Source: Corynebacterium spheniscorum
Lineage (GTDB): Bacteria > Actinomycetota > Actinomycetes > Mycobacteriales > Mycobacteriaceae
DNA: 64,000 nt
Assembly: GCF_900113445.1 (NCBI RefSeq)
Contig: NZ_FOPJ01000001.1
Coordinates: forward strand, 1-64,000
Reading direction: 5' to 3'
The translations under genes were made by a program, and so were the position numbers. The number at the start of each line of letters is the position of its first letter. Position 1 is the first letter of the stretch. Shown piece by piece: positions 26,648 through 35,011 of the stretch. A model generated the notes under the pieces. The model worked only from the letters and a program-made list of their open reading frames with translations, had not been told where the DNA came from and searched no databases.

Positions 26648-27352
26648 ATGCTGACTGAATCTGCGGAGCTACCCGGCGTTTACCTCAACACCCCGAAGGT
26701 TTTCCCTGATGAGCGGGGAGAATTCCATGAGTGGTTTAAGTCCTCGCCGTTGGCGGAGCAGATTGGGTACCCCTTTATGCTGGCGCAGGCGAATATGTCC
26801 TTTTCCAAGCAGGGCGTGATTCGGGGCCTGCATTTCGCGGAAGCGCCGCCTGGGCAGGCGAAATTTATTATCTGCCCGCAGGGGAAAATCCTGGACATCA
26901 TTGTGGATATTCGCCGCGGTTCAGAGACCTTTGGGAAATATATTGCAGTGGAATTAAGCGCTGAGAACCATGCCGGGGTGTTCATCCCCATTGGTTTCGC
27001 CCATGGTTTTATTGCGCTGGAGGATTCCACGGTGTGCTATTTGACCAACGAGCCGTACCGGCCGGAACACGAGCATGGGATTAACCCCTTTGATCCGGAG
27101 ATTGGGGTGGAGTGGCCGGAGGTTGTGGGCGCAGGGGCTGGTGTCTCGGGGGCTGCGGGCTCGACGCCTGGTGGCTTGGAGTATGTGTTGTCTGTGAAGG
27201 ACCGTGAGGCTCCCATGTTGTCGGAGGTACCTGATGCGGTGTTGCCGGATTATGGCGAATGCGAGGAGTTCCATAACTCCATGCGCGATGGTTGGGTGCT
27301 GGCTAATGATGCGGCCAGTAGTGAAGACCCTGAGTATTGGGATGAGGCCTAA
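26648..27352 (+). CDS. rmlC: dTDP-4-dehydrorhamnose 3,5-epimerase
   Basis: 234 residues from ATG 26648; the 286-codon reading starts inside the intergenic repeats. Cupin-fold epimerase: RGLHFAEAPPGQAKF (catalytic His region), VDIRRGSETFGKY, IPIGFAHGFIALED, and the C-terminal LSVKDREAP / LPDYGECEEF typical of actinobacterial RmlC. A Gly/Ala insert (GAGAGVSGAAGSTPGG) and an acidic 20-residue tail are extra. In some corynebacteria I recall this enzyme fused to the reductase RmlD; here it stands alone and no rmlD is in the window. Shares the G/T-ending codon bias of the cassette. Confidence 0.9.
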   Translation: MLTESAELPGVYLNTPKVFPDERGEFHEWFKSSPLAEQIGYPFMLAQANMSFSKQGVIRGLHFAEAPPGQAKFIICPQGKILDIIVDIRRGSETFGKYIAVELSAENHAGVFIPIGFAHGFIALEDSTVCYLTNEPYRPEHEHGINPFDPEIGVEWPEVVGAGAGVSGAAGSTPGGLEYVLSVKDREAPMLSEVPDAVLPDYGECEEFHNSMRDGWVLANDAASSEDPEYWDEA

Positions 27353-27358
27353 AAGCGG

Positions 27359-28231
27359 ATGAAGGGCATAATTTTAGCTGGTGGTACGGGGTCGAGGCTG
27401 CGACCGATCACCTATGCGGTGAGTAAGCAATTGGTGCCGGTATATGACAAGCCCATGATTTATTACCCGCTATCTACCCTGATGTTGGCGGGCATCGATG
27501 ATATTTTGATCATCACCACTGAGAATGATGTGGAGCAATTTAGGCGGCTTTTAGGTGATGGCAGCCAATTTGGGATCTCCTTGAGCTTCGTGGTGCAGGA
27601 TCATCCCAATGGGTTGGCGGAAGCCTTCATTTTGGGTGCTGAGCATATTGGTGATGACTCGGTGGCGCTGATTTTAGGGGACAATATTTTTTATGGTGCT
27701 GGGTTGGGGACCCAGTTGCGGCGCTTCCATGAGGTTGATGGTGGCGCGATTTTTGCCTATTGGGTGGCGCACCCCGAAGCCTATGGGGTGGTGGAGTTCG
27801 ATGAGCGTGGCAAGGCACTGTCTTTGGCGGAAAAACCGGAGAAGCCAGCGAGCCATTATGCGGTGCCGGGGCTGTATTTTTATGACAACTCGGTGATTGA
27901 GATTGCCCGCGGGTTGGAACCCAGTGCGCGAGGTGAATTAGAGATCACCGATATTAATAATGCGTATTTGCGCCAGGGGAAGTTAGCGGTGGAAGTGCTG
28001 CCGCGAGGTACGGCGTGGCTGGATACCGGCACGGTGGATTTATTAATGGCAGCCGGGGATTTTGTGCGCACCATTGAGCAGCGCCAGGGCCTGAAAATTG
28101 GGTGCCCGGAAGAAGTGGCGTGGCGGATGGGATACCTAGACGATGATGGTTTGATTGCCGCTGCGAAGCGCCAACAAAGCTCCGGGTATGGGGATTATTT
28201 GCTGGAGATCTTGGAACGCGAAAGAGGGTAG
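27359..28231 (+). CDS. rmlA: Glucose-1-phosphate thymidylyltransferase
   Basis: 290 residues, the normal length for RmlA. Sugar-nucleotidyltransferase motif [20 protein letters not shown] at residues 8-27 binds dTTP; further marks are [26 protein letters not shown] (metal-binding Asp), EKPEKP and WLDTGT. Makes dTDP-glucose, the substrate of RmlB. Starts six bases after rmlC, so it is in the same transcript. The cassette order B-C-A lacks rmlD. Confidence 0.96.
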   Translation: MKGIILAGGTGSRLRPITYAVSKQLVPVYDKPMIYYPLSTLMLAGIDDILIITTENDVEQFRRLLGDGSQFGISLSFVVQDHPNGLAEAFILGAEHIGDDSVALILGDNIFYGAGLGTQLRRFHEVDGGAIFAYWVAHPEAYGVVEFDERGKALSLAEKPEKPASHYAVPGLYFYDNSVIEIARGLEPSARGELEITDINNAYLRQGKLAVEVLPRGTAWLDTGTVDLLMAAGDFVRTIEQRQGLKIGCPEEVAWRMGYLDDDGLIAAAKRQQSSGYGDYLLEILERERG

Positions 28232-28258
28232 TAGGGCAGAGCGGCGTTCTGCTGTTGG

Positions 28259-28696
28259 TTAGAGTCCAGGGTCTGCCGGAGGATCCTGTCGAGGATCCTG
28301 CCGCGGGTCTTGCTTGGGCTCCTGTTGGGGCTCTTCCAGACGCTCTTTTGGCTGCTGCTTGTTCTTTTCCTGTGCTTCGCGTTCGCGGCGAAGCTGTTCC
28401 AGCCGTTCGCGGCGCCGGGTTTCTTCTTCAGCGCGCCGGACGGCTTCTTCTTTAGCGCGGCGTTCCTTGAAGCGTTGCTTTTCTAAATTCCACAGGAACT
28501 CTTCATCATCATCGGGGCCTTTAATGACCTTCTGCGGTCGCGGGCCCATCCCCGGGGTGCTGCCGGGATTCATAAGCGGCGGGATGGCGCGCGTCGTTCC
28601 TTGTTGGCCACGGGATTGCCAATAGGCAGGGCCAAAGGCTTTCCACACCAGTACTGCAGCTGCAACCAATAAAAGGATCAGCACGAGCCGTCCCAT
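28259..28696 (-). CDS. Membrane-anchored charged coiled-coil protein
   Basis: 145 residues from the ATG at 28696, which has GGAGG nine to ten bases upstream; the ATG three codons earlier abuts the ribosome site. One N-terminal membrane helix (residues about 3-19), a Gly/Pro linker, then a long Glu/Arg helix (about 65-120) likely to be a coiled coil, and a Gln-Pro-Asp tail with short repeats (QDPRQDPRQDP). Convergent with rmlA, 27 bases away. No known family; it may tether or scaffold at the membrane. Confidence 0.7.
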   Translation of the reverse strand: MGRLVLILLLVAAAVLVWKAFGPAYWQSRGQQGTTRAIPPLMNPGSTPGMGPRPQKVIKGPDDDEEFLWNLEKQRFKERRAKEEAVRRAEEETRRRERLEQLRREREAQEKNKQQPKERLEEPQQEPKQDPRQDPRQDPPADPGL

Positions 28697-28851
28697 AAAA
28701 GGCATCCTCCTTCACGTCCGTGCATACCAGGATACGGGGTTGGGCAACTAAGGGCACGAGCGCTTAAGAAAGCAACGAAGAGCACCATGACATCGGCAAT
28801 GTTGCTGGGGAATCAGTGGCTCAAAAGTGCGGACTCTAGTACGCGGTGGGC

Positions 28852-28857
28852 TACCCT
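28852..28857 (+). promoter_or_regulatory. -10 hexamer of a likely leaderless promoter
   Basis: TACCCT ends eight bases before the GTG at 28866; no Shine-Dalgarno sequence precedes that start. Confidence 0.4.
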
Positions 28858-28865
28858 GTCTCAAT

Positions 28866-29285
28866 GTGAGCAGTGAACAGAGCAGCACCCCAAATGATGA
28901 CCTCAACCCCGAACCCCAAGAAGCCCGCGAAGTAGAGCACCAAGCGGAGCTAGCAGCCGAGCATGAAGCCGTCTTTGGCTCGGAAGCCCGCGAGGCGGAA
29001 AACCATGCCTTAAAGAAGCGCGCGAACCTCGCCTTGCTCAAATATGGGCTGGCCCGGCTGGCGCTGTTTGTGGTGCTCACTGCGGTTATTCAGACGGCGG
29101 CTTATCTGATTGATTCGCCGGTGCCGCTGATGATCTCCGCGCTGCTGGCGCTACTGGTGGCTTTCCCGCTGAGCATGTTGCTCTTCTCGGGGCTGCGAGT
29201 AAACGCCAATGCTTCGGTAGCTGCTTGGCAAGAACGCCGCCAAGAAGAAAAGGAATGGGTTCGCGAGGAACTCGCGAAGCGCTAG
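28866..29285 (+). CDS. DUF4229 membrane protein
   Basis: 139 residues from GTG 28866, or slightly longer from 28827. The acidic N-terminal half (about 1-50) is followed by LLKYGLARLALFVVLTAVI and a second helix ending LSMLLFSGLR, then a charged Arg/Glu helix. This two-helix layout matches DUF4229, a small actinobacterial family of unknown role found near menA in mycobacteria (Rv0531-like). Convergent with menA, 18 bases apart. Confidence 0.8.
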   Translation: MSSEQSSTPNDDLNPEPQEAREVEHQAELAAEHEAVFGSEAREAENHALKKRANLALLKYGLARLALFVVLTAVIQTAAYLIDSPVPLMISALLALLVAFPLSMLLFSGLRVNANASVAAWQERRQEEKEWVREELAKR

Positions 29286-29303
29286 AAAGATTAGTTCTCA
29301 GGT

Positions 29304-30287
29304 TTAGGCGAGCGCTAACCCGAAGGCGGTGACTAACGCCCAGAGCAGCATGCCGCGCCCTAAACCGCCGAGCACGGGGATGAGTGCTTTTCCTTCCGCG
29401 CCGCGAATCACCGGCAAAATAGCCCCGAAAATCAAGGGTAGCGCCAACACTGCCCACAAGGCGTTGATACTGGCGAACCCCATGAGCACGCTCATCAGGA
29501 TGGGCATAAAGGCCAGTATCGGTAGCACCACCCGGGTTAGGCGATCACCCAGGCGCACCGCCAAGGTAATTTTTCCGCTTTGTGCATCGGTGGGGATATC
29601 CCGCAGGTTATTAGCTAAATTCACGCCCGCCGAGATCGAACCAATACCCACCGCACAAGCCAACCCCACCCAGGTCACGCGGCCAAGCTGGGTGAATTCG
29701 GTGCCCAAGACGGCGATAAGCCCGAAGAAAATAAATACGCTGATCTCACCGAGACCCCGGTAGCCATAGGGGTGCGGACCACCGGTATAAAACCATGCGG
29801 CCGCGATACATAGCGCACCGACCAGGATGAGCCACGGGGAGCTCAGGATGCTGAGCGCAATGCCGAAAACTGCGGCTAAACCAAAAGCACCGAAGGCTGC
29901 GTACTTCACCTGCTGGGGCGGCACCAACCCGGAACCGGTTAAACGCAGCGGGCCGGAGCGATCCTCATCGGTGCCGCGAATCCCATCGGAATAATCATTG
30001 GCGAAGTTCACGCCCACGATAAGACACCATGCCACTAATAGCGCTAAGAGCGCCCGCCCGAGATGCGCACCGTTATAGAGTGCAGCAGCACCGCTACCAG
30101 CAACCACCGGGGCAAAGGCATTAGCCCAGGTATGTGGGCGCGCACCTTCTAACCATTCAGCAAACCCGGCACCGCGGTGAGTGTCCTCGGTGCCCGTGGG
30201 GTCTGGGTTCTCGTGGGTATCTTCGTTGGGCGTGGTGTGTGGATCAGATTGAGCAGCTTCATCGGAAGTTTCAGGCATGAAGCCCAT
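29304..30287 (-). CDS. menA: 1,4-dihydroxy-2-naphthoate polyprenyltransferase
   Basis: 327 residues; an alternative ATG lies three codons in (30278). An acidic tail of about 40 residues precedes eight to nine membrane helices of the UbiA superfamily. The prenyl-diphosphate/Mg site NFANDYSDGIRGTD (about residues 93-106) is intact, and a second Asp-rich region follows near 215 (NNLRDIPTDAQSGK). Attaches the polyprenyl chain, probably made by the synthase at 42575, to dihydroxynaphthoate, giving demethylmenaquinone. It lies 23 bases after menE and is the last gene of the pitA-menE-menA run. Confidence 0.94.
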   Translation of the reverse strand: MGFMPETSDEAAQSDPHTTPNEDTHENPDPTGTEDTHRGAGFAEWLEGARPHTWANAFAPVVAGSGAAALYNGAHLGRALLALLVAWCLIVGVNFANDYSDGIRGTDEDRSGPLRLTGSGLVPPQQVKYAAFGAFGLAAVFGIALSILSSPWLILVGALCIAAAWFYTGGPHPYGYRGLGEISVFIFFGLIAVLGTEFTQLGRVTWVGLACAVGIGSISAGVNLANNLRDIPTDAQSGKITLAVRLGDRLTRVVLPILAFMPILMSVLMGFASINALWAVLALPLIFGAILPVIRGAEGKALIPVLGGLGRGMLLWALVTAFGLALA

Positions 30288-30310
30288 TGTGCTCTAATTC
30301 GCGGCGGTTC

Positions 30311-31501
30311 TTAAAACAATGCGCTGAGCTTGGGTCGATCCACCTTCCCTAAAGAAGTAGTGGGCAAGCTTCCCAGCTGTTTGAGCTCCTTCGGGATCTG
30401 CCAACGCTCCAAGGCGCCGTCATGTAAGAAGGTCATCAACTCCATAGGGGAGGGGGTTCCCACGTAGGCTGCCACCACAGCCTGGCCAAGGCGTGGGTGC
30501 GGCACACCAAGGGCACATGCTGCCTCAACCCCAGGCATGCTTAAGAGCGCTTTTTCGACGATCTCTGGGTGCAACTTCAGCCCACCGGAATCAATGATCG
30601 TATCCATCCGCCCAATGATCTCAAGCTTGCCATCATGGATGCGGCCGGAATCTGTTGTTTTGAACCACCCAGGTTCGCTAAAAGCCTCATGGTGTGGGGC
30701 ATTACGGTAGCCATGGGCGATCATCGGCCCGCCCAGCATTACCCGGGAGTCACCATCGACGCGCACGCTCACCCCACGTAGCGGTTGCCCGTTATAGACG
30801 CAGCCACCGGCAGTTTCCGAGGATCCATAGGTGGTGTGGAAAACGATGCCGAGCTTTCGCGCAGATTCCGCGAGTTCAGTTGGCAGCGGCGCACCACCAA
30901 TGAGAATCCCATCGAAGCTGCGCAGCGCCTCAATGCCTTCGAGGGTGTCCATGGCTTTAGCTAATTGCATGGGCGTTAAAGCCGTATAGCTGCGATCCCC
31001 GGTGCTGCATAACTCCCGAGTTTGGGCTGCGAATTCTGGGATCTTAAAACCATCGCTTAGATCCAAGCAGAGCGGATCTATTCCAGCGACAAGCGATCGG
31101 ATGAGCACCTGCATACCGGCTATATGGTGTGCCGGCATGGCTAATAACCACTGTCCCGGACCACCTAAAGCGTGGTGCGTGGCATCAGCAGAACTAATCA
31201 GGTTAGCCGGGCTAAGCATCGCCCCCTTGGGAGTTCCTGTGGACCCGGAGGTTGCCATTACTAAGGCAATCTCTGGGCTAATTGCCTGCCCGGCTCTTTG
31301 AGAATCCTGGAGGATCCGGCGGCGTGCTGAATCTTCTTTAGGTACCGGTAGCAGCGTGTATTCCCCCACCAGCGCTCTTTCTAAATCGTCCAAGCAGGCT
31401 GCTGGGTCATGGGGGTCAATAACAAGAAGATCGAGGCGACGCTTCGTCTGCGTCGCCTCGATCTGGTGAGTTCGCGGATCTTCCGGGGACATAGCCGACA
31501 T
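30311..31501 (-). CDS. menE: o-Succinylbenzoate-CoA ligase
   Basis: 396 residues, shorter than many AMP-forming ligases, as usual for actinobacterial MenE. P-loop-like motif ATSGSTGTPKGAML near residue 83, then PAHHIAGMQ, the adenylate motif TYGSSETAGG, and the hinge TDSGRIHDGKLEIIGR; catalytic Lys in TSLGKVDR near the C-terminus. Activates o-succinylbenzoate with ATP and CoA before ring closure by MenB. It sits 11 bases after the DUF3349 gene. Confidence 0.94.
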   Translation of the reverse strand: MSAMSPEDPRTHQIEATQTKRRLDLLVIDPHDPAACLDDLERALVGEYTLLPVPKEDSARRRILQDSQRAGQAISPEIALVMATSGSTGTPKGAMLSPANLISSADATHHALGGPGQWLLAMPAHHIAGMQVLIRSLVAGIDPLCLDLSDGFKIPEFAAQTRELCSTGDRSYTALTPMQLAKAMDTLEGIEALRSFDGILIGGAPLPTELAESARKLGIVFHTTYGSSETAGGCVYNGQPLRGVSVRVDGDSRVMLGGPMIAHGYRNAPHHEAFSEPGWFKTTDSGRIHDGKLEIIGRMDTIIDSGGLKLHPEIVEKALLSMPGVEAACALGVPHPRLGQAVVAAYVGTPSPMELMTFLHDGALERWQIPKELKQLGSLPTTSLGKVDRPKLSALF

Positions 31502-31512
31502 GTCCCGTGATT

Positions 31513-31827
31513 CTAGTCCGTATTTGTGACCTTGAAGCCGGCATCCTTTAATAACGCGCGGACGTGATCAATGTCCTCGCGGCAAGGCTCTTGCTGGTGG
31601 ATGAACTCAATATGTTTGGCGATATCCTCGCGGGTGATATTGCGGGTTTGTGGGTCCTTCTCGCTGGCCTCAATCATGGCGGTGAAGACCTTCTCCAGGT
31701 CATCATCATTGAGTTCACGTTCTAAGACATAGAGCACCGCGTAGGTGTCTTTAGCTCGAAGCCCGTGGGGGTAGCCCTGTCGCAGCCACTCCAGCATGCG
31801 GCTGGCGAGAGAGCTCACCGGATTCAT
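31513..31827 (-). CDS. DUF3349 protein
   Basis: 104 residues, mostly helical and acidic; starts with SLASRMLEWLRQGYPHGL, the DUF3349 signature. Mycobacterial Rv0543c, in the same place between pitA and menE, belongs to this family; structures exist but no function is established. The start codon overlaps the stop of the preceding membrane gene (ATGA), so the two are translationally coupled. Confidence 0.88.
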   Translation of the reverse strand: MNPVSSLASRMLEWLRQGYPHGLRAKDTYAVLYVLERELNDDDLEKVFTAMIEASEKDPQTRNITREDIAKHIEFIHQQEPCREDIDHVRALLKDAGFKVTNTD

Positions 31828-32093
31828 CCCGCCGCCTCAGTACCGAAGAGATCCCAGGCAAAGTACTGATAAAGCGATGCCTTGGTGATCCACAAGATAC
31901 CAATGAGAACAGCTGCGGCGATCAGCGCGAAGCACAGGAAACTAATGGTTTTTGCAACTGCTCCGGCCGGGTGCGTGGAGGTTCCCGAACCCACGCGCAC
32001 ACCGATGGCGAACAGCGCTGGGATTCCGGCGCCGAGAACCACGCCGGCGACGATGACTTTAAAGAGGCTGTGGAACATTAAGGAATAGTCCAT
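31824..32093 (-). CDS. Two-helix membrane protein, Rv0544c-like position
   Basis: 89 residues with hydrophobic segments near 10-32 and 45-68 separated by a Gly/Ser/Thr loop. Shares one base with the pitA stop (TAATG) and four with the DUF3349 start, so it is part of the pitA operon. A small membrane protein occupies this place in mycobacteria too. No function known; it may be an accessory of the phosphate transporter. Confidence 0.8.
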   Translation of the reverse strand: MDYSLMFHSLFKVIVAGVVLGAGIPALFAIGVRVGSGTSTHPAGAVAKTISFLCFALIAAAVLIGILWITKASLYQYFAWDLFGTEAAG

Positions 32094-33484
32094 TAGGAGT
32101 GAGCCCCCTTCTCTGTATCAAGCTGGGCAGCTAATTGTTCCGCACTGATTTGGGTACCCGTTTTCGGACGTGGGCGGGTCAGGGTCCCACTTGGTGCGCC
32201 AGCGGCGCTATGCACATGGTGGTGATAGTCCTCAGCATCATCAGCCTCGGGGCTGGACCATGCTGTCGGCAGGGTAGGGTTTGCGCCGCCAGTGACCTCG
32301 CTCTTCGGCAAACCGGTGGTGCGATCAGCGCTGTCGTCCCACTCATCGTTGACATTGCTGGAATCAACCGGTGCGCGGTTGGCGCGGAAGAACATGATTC
32401 CAGAAAGCGTCAACAAGATACCGAAGGCAACCAGCACGCCGACCATGTCGGAGAACACCAGGCCAATCTCGTGGGACAGGATCCAGGTGGCGCCACCAAC
32501 AAAGGCAGCTGCCGGCAGGGTGATAATCCAGGCCGTAACCATGCGGCCAGCCACACCCCAACGAACCTTCGCCCCGGGGCGGCCTACGCCAGTACCCATG
32601 ATCGAGCCGGTGGCCACGTGGGTGGTGGACAGTGCCATGCCGAAGTGCGAGGAGGTCAGGATGATGGCGGCAGAAGAAGTTTCAGCGGCCATGCCTTGGG
32701 GGGAGTCGATCTCGACCAGGCCCTTACCTAGGGTGCGGATAACGCGCCAGCCACCCATGTAGGTACCCACCGCAATGGCTATGGCGCAGGCAGCCTTCAC
32801 CCAGAAGGGGATGTGGGAGTCTGGTGCGAGGTTTCCGGTAGCAACCAGGGCGAGGAAGATAACACCCATGGTTTTTTGAGCATCATTCGTGCCGTGTGCC
32901 AGGGACACCAGGGAGGCAGAACCAATCTGCCCCCAATGGAAATAACGGTTCTTGATGCCATCGGCAACACGCAAGGTCATTCGGTACACAACCCAGGTGC
33001 CTAGAGCGGCAACCAGGCCAGCAACCAGCGGGGCAGCCAGTGCGGGGATGACAACCTTAGCCATCACACCGGACCAGACCACGCCACCGGTTCCTAGCGA
33101 CACAATCGCGGCACCAATAAGGCCGCCGAAGAGTGCGTGGGAGGAGCTTGAAGGTAGACCCAGCAGCCAGGTCAGGAGGTTCCACACGATGCCGCCAATG
33201 AGGCCGGCGAACACCACTAAAAGGAGGCGGTGGGAGTCTGCTGGGTTGGAGAGGTTGAACTGCTGAAGGTCAACGACCCCTTTAGCAACGGTGGTGGCAA
33301 CTTCCACAGAGAGGAAGGCACCCACCAGGTTCAAGATGGCGGACAATGCCACGGCAACCTTAGGCTTCAAGGCGCCAGTGGCGATGGACGTCGCCATCGC
33401 ATTACCGGTGTCGTGGAAGCCGTTCGTAAAGTCGAAGGCTAGCGCGGTTGCGATGACGATCAGGAGGATGATCAGTTCGGTCAC
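32093..33484 (-). CDS. pitA: Low-affinity inorganic phosphate transporter PitA
   Basis: 463 residues from the GTG at 33484 (VTELIILLIVIATAL); a 484-codon reading from 33547 adds non-membrane residues. PiT family: about ten helices with two inverted signature copies, the first FDFTNGFHDTGNAMAT and the second SLAHGTNDAQKTMG. A long cytosolic His/Ser-rich tail (about 375-463) follows. Heads the pitA / small membrane / DUF3349 / menE / menA operon, an order kept with mycobacteria though phosphate uptake and quinone synthesis have no obvious link. Confidence 0.93.
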   Translation of the reverse strand: MTELIILLIVIATALAFDFTNGFHDTGNAMATSIATGALKPKVAVALSAILNLVGAFLSVEVATTVAKGVVDLQQFNLSNPADSHRLLLVVFAGLIGGIVWNLLTWLLGLPSSSSHALFGGLIGAAIVSLGTGGVVWSGVMAKVVIPALAAPLVAGLVAALGTWVVYRMTLRVADGIKNRYFHWGQIGSASLVSLAHGTNDAQKTMGVIFLALVATGNLAPDSHIPFWVKAACAIAIAVGTYMGGWRVIRTLGKGLVEIDSPQGMAAETSSAAIILTSSHFGMALSTTHVATGSIMGTGVGRPGAKVRWGVAGRMVTAWIITLPAAAFVGGATWILSHEIGLVFSDMVGVLVAFGILLTLSGIMFFRANRAPVDSSNVNDEWDDSADRTTGLPKSEVTGGANPTLPTAWSSPEADDAEDYHHHVHSAAGAPSGTLTRPRPKTGTQISAEQLAAQLDTEKGAHS

Positions 33485-33957
33485 AACTCTGAGTATGCCC
33501 CATGGGGGGCACCCGCTAAAGCCCGCAGACCGCCCATTTCCCCACATTTTCGGACAGCATTTACTCTCTATACCCCATAAGTGGGGTGAGTGTGCGTACT
33601 GGGCTGCTCTTAATAGTGGGGAAGGCCAAGTTTTGACCTCGGCATTTGATTAACCCACCAACGGGGGTGGCCCAAGAAAGCAGTGTTCCGTGTCCGATCC
33701 CAAGCAGTCAGTGACCGAAGGAGAACATTAGGTTAACTTTGGGAAAAGTATCTCTATCCAGGGGTTTTAGCACACCTTCTGGGGGCACACACCCCCTGAA
33801 AGCAGGGGATGTCCCTCCTATTAACCCGCGCCAGCGGCATGCTCGTCCCACCCCGCAGGGCATGCCCGCGGCGATAAAATCCGAAAAATTTCCGCGTTAC
33901 GGCGCGCCTAGTTGACAGCGCGCCTCGCACCAGGCACCAAATCAGAGCTGCCATGCC
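33485..33957. other. Intergenic region with GC hairpins between menB and pitA
   Basis: 473 bases without a supported gene. A hairpin GGCATGC / GCATGCC with a C-rich loop is at 33836-33866, and a TGGGGG-cacaca-CCCCC pair lies near 33779-33796. GAAGGAGAA followed by TTAGGTTAAC near 33717-33735 looks like a ribosome site with no frame behind it. The hairpins may end menB transcription or be part of a small RNA. Confidence 0.4.
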
Positions 33958-34941
33958 CTAGTAGTAGTAAGGGAAGCTCGACCAATCCGGGGCACGCTTT
34001 TCTAAGAAAGATTCCTTACCCTCCACCGCCTCATCGGTCATATAGGCCAAGCGCGTGGCCTCTCCAGCAAACACTTGTTGGCCCATCAGCCCATCATCGG
34101 TGAGGTTAAAAGCAAATTTCAGCATGCGCTGTGCGGTCGGGGACTTCCCATTAATCTCCCGTGCCATCTGGATTGCCTCAGCCTCTAACTCGGCATGATC
34201 TACCACCACATTGACAGCCCCCATGCGCTGCATGGTCTCGGCATTGTAGCTACGGCCTAGGAAGAAAATCTCGCGAGCAAATTTTTGGCCCACCTGCTTA
34301 GCCAAATAGGCCGAGCCATAACCAGCATCGAAAGATCCCACATCAGCATCGGTCTGCTTAAAGCGCGCGCACTGCCTAGATGCAATCGTTAAGTCACACA
34401 CCACATGCAAAGAGTGCCCACCGCCAGCGGCCCAACCATTAACCACCGCAATAACCACCTTCGGCATGGTGCGGATCAGCCGTTGTACCTCCAAGATATG
34501 CAGGCGCCCACCTTCTACCTTGGTGCGCATCGTATCCACCGTATCTGCGGTTTCCCCCTCCGCATATTGGTAGCCTGAACGCCCCCGAATCCGCTGGTCA
34601 CCGCCGGAACAAAAAGCCCAACCGCCATCTTTGGGGCTCGGCCCATTCCCGGTCAATAAAATCGTGCCCACATCCGGGGTACGGCGCGCATGATCCAAGG
34701 CTTGATATAGCTCATCAACGGTGTGCGGCCGGAAGGCATTGCGCACCTCAGGGCGATCAAAAGCAATGCGCACAATTCCATACTCACGGCCCTCACCGGC
34801 ATGTCGGTGATAGGTAATATCGCTGAAATTAAAACCCTCTACCGGCACCCACGCATCCGGATCAAAAGGATTATCCACCGCTGTGGTTGGCGCCGGTGCT
34901 TCCCAAGACGTAGAGGAAGAAGAACTCGAATTATTCTGCAT
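33958..34941 (-). CDS. menB: 1,4-dihydroxy-2-naphthoyl-CoA synthase
   Basis: 327 residues. Crotonase fold; a Ser-rich disordered start precedes the core. Family marks: FRPHTVDELYQAL, AFCSGGDQRIRG (oxyanion-hole region), VNGWAAGGGHSLHVVCDLT, and the MenB ending PDWSSFPYYY. Closes the second ring by converting o-succinylbenzoyl-CoA to dihydroxynaphthoyl-CoA. Divergent from menC with 70 bases between, so the two promoters probably overlap or lie close together. Confidence 0.96.
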   Translation of the reverse strand: MQNNSSSSSSTSWEAPAPTTAVDNPFDPDAWVPVEGFNFSDITYHRHAGEGREYGIVRIAFDRPEVRNAFRPHTVDELYQALDHARRTPDVGTILLTGNGPSPKDGGWAFCSGGDQRIRGRSGYQYAEGETADTVDTMRTKVEGGRLHILEVQRLIRTMPKVVIAVVNGWAAGGGHSLHVVCDLTIASRQCARFKQTDADVGSFDAGYGSAYLAKQVGQKFAREIFFLGRSYNAETMQRMGAVNVVVDHAELEAEAIQMAREINGKSPTAQRMLKFAFNLTDDGLMGQQVFAGEATRLAYMTDEAVEGKESFLEKRAPDWSSFPYYY

Positions 34942-34998
34942 AGCTTTTAGCGTGCCACAAACCTCGCAGGCGTTCCCCTAACGCGCAACCTAAAACCC

Positions 34999-35004
34999 TA
35001 GAGT
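34999..35004 (+). promoter_or_regulatory. -10 hexamer of a likely leaderless menC promoter
   Basis: TAGAGT ends seven bases before ATG 35012. No Shine-Dalgarno sequence is seen. Confidence 0.55.
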
Positions 35005-35011
35005 GGTCCCT

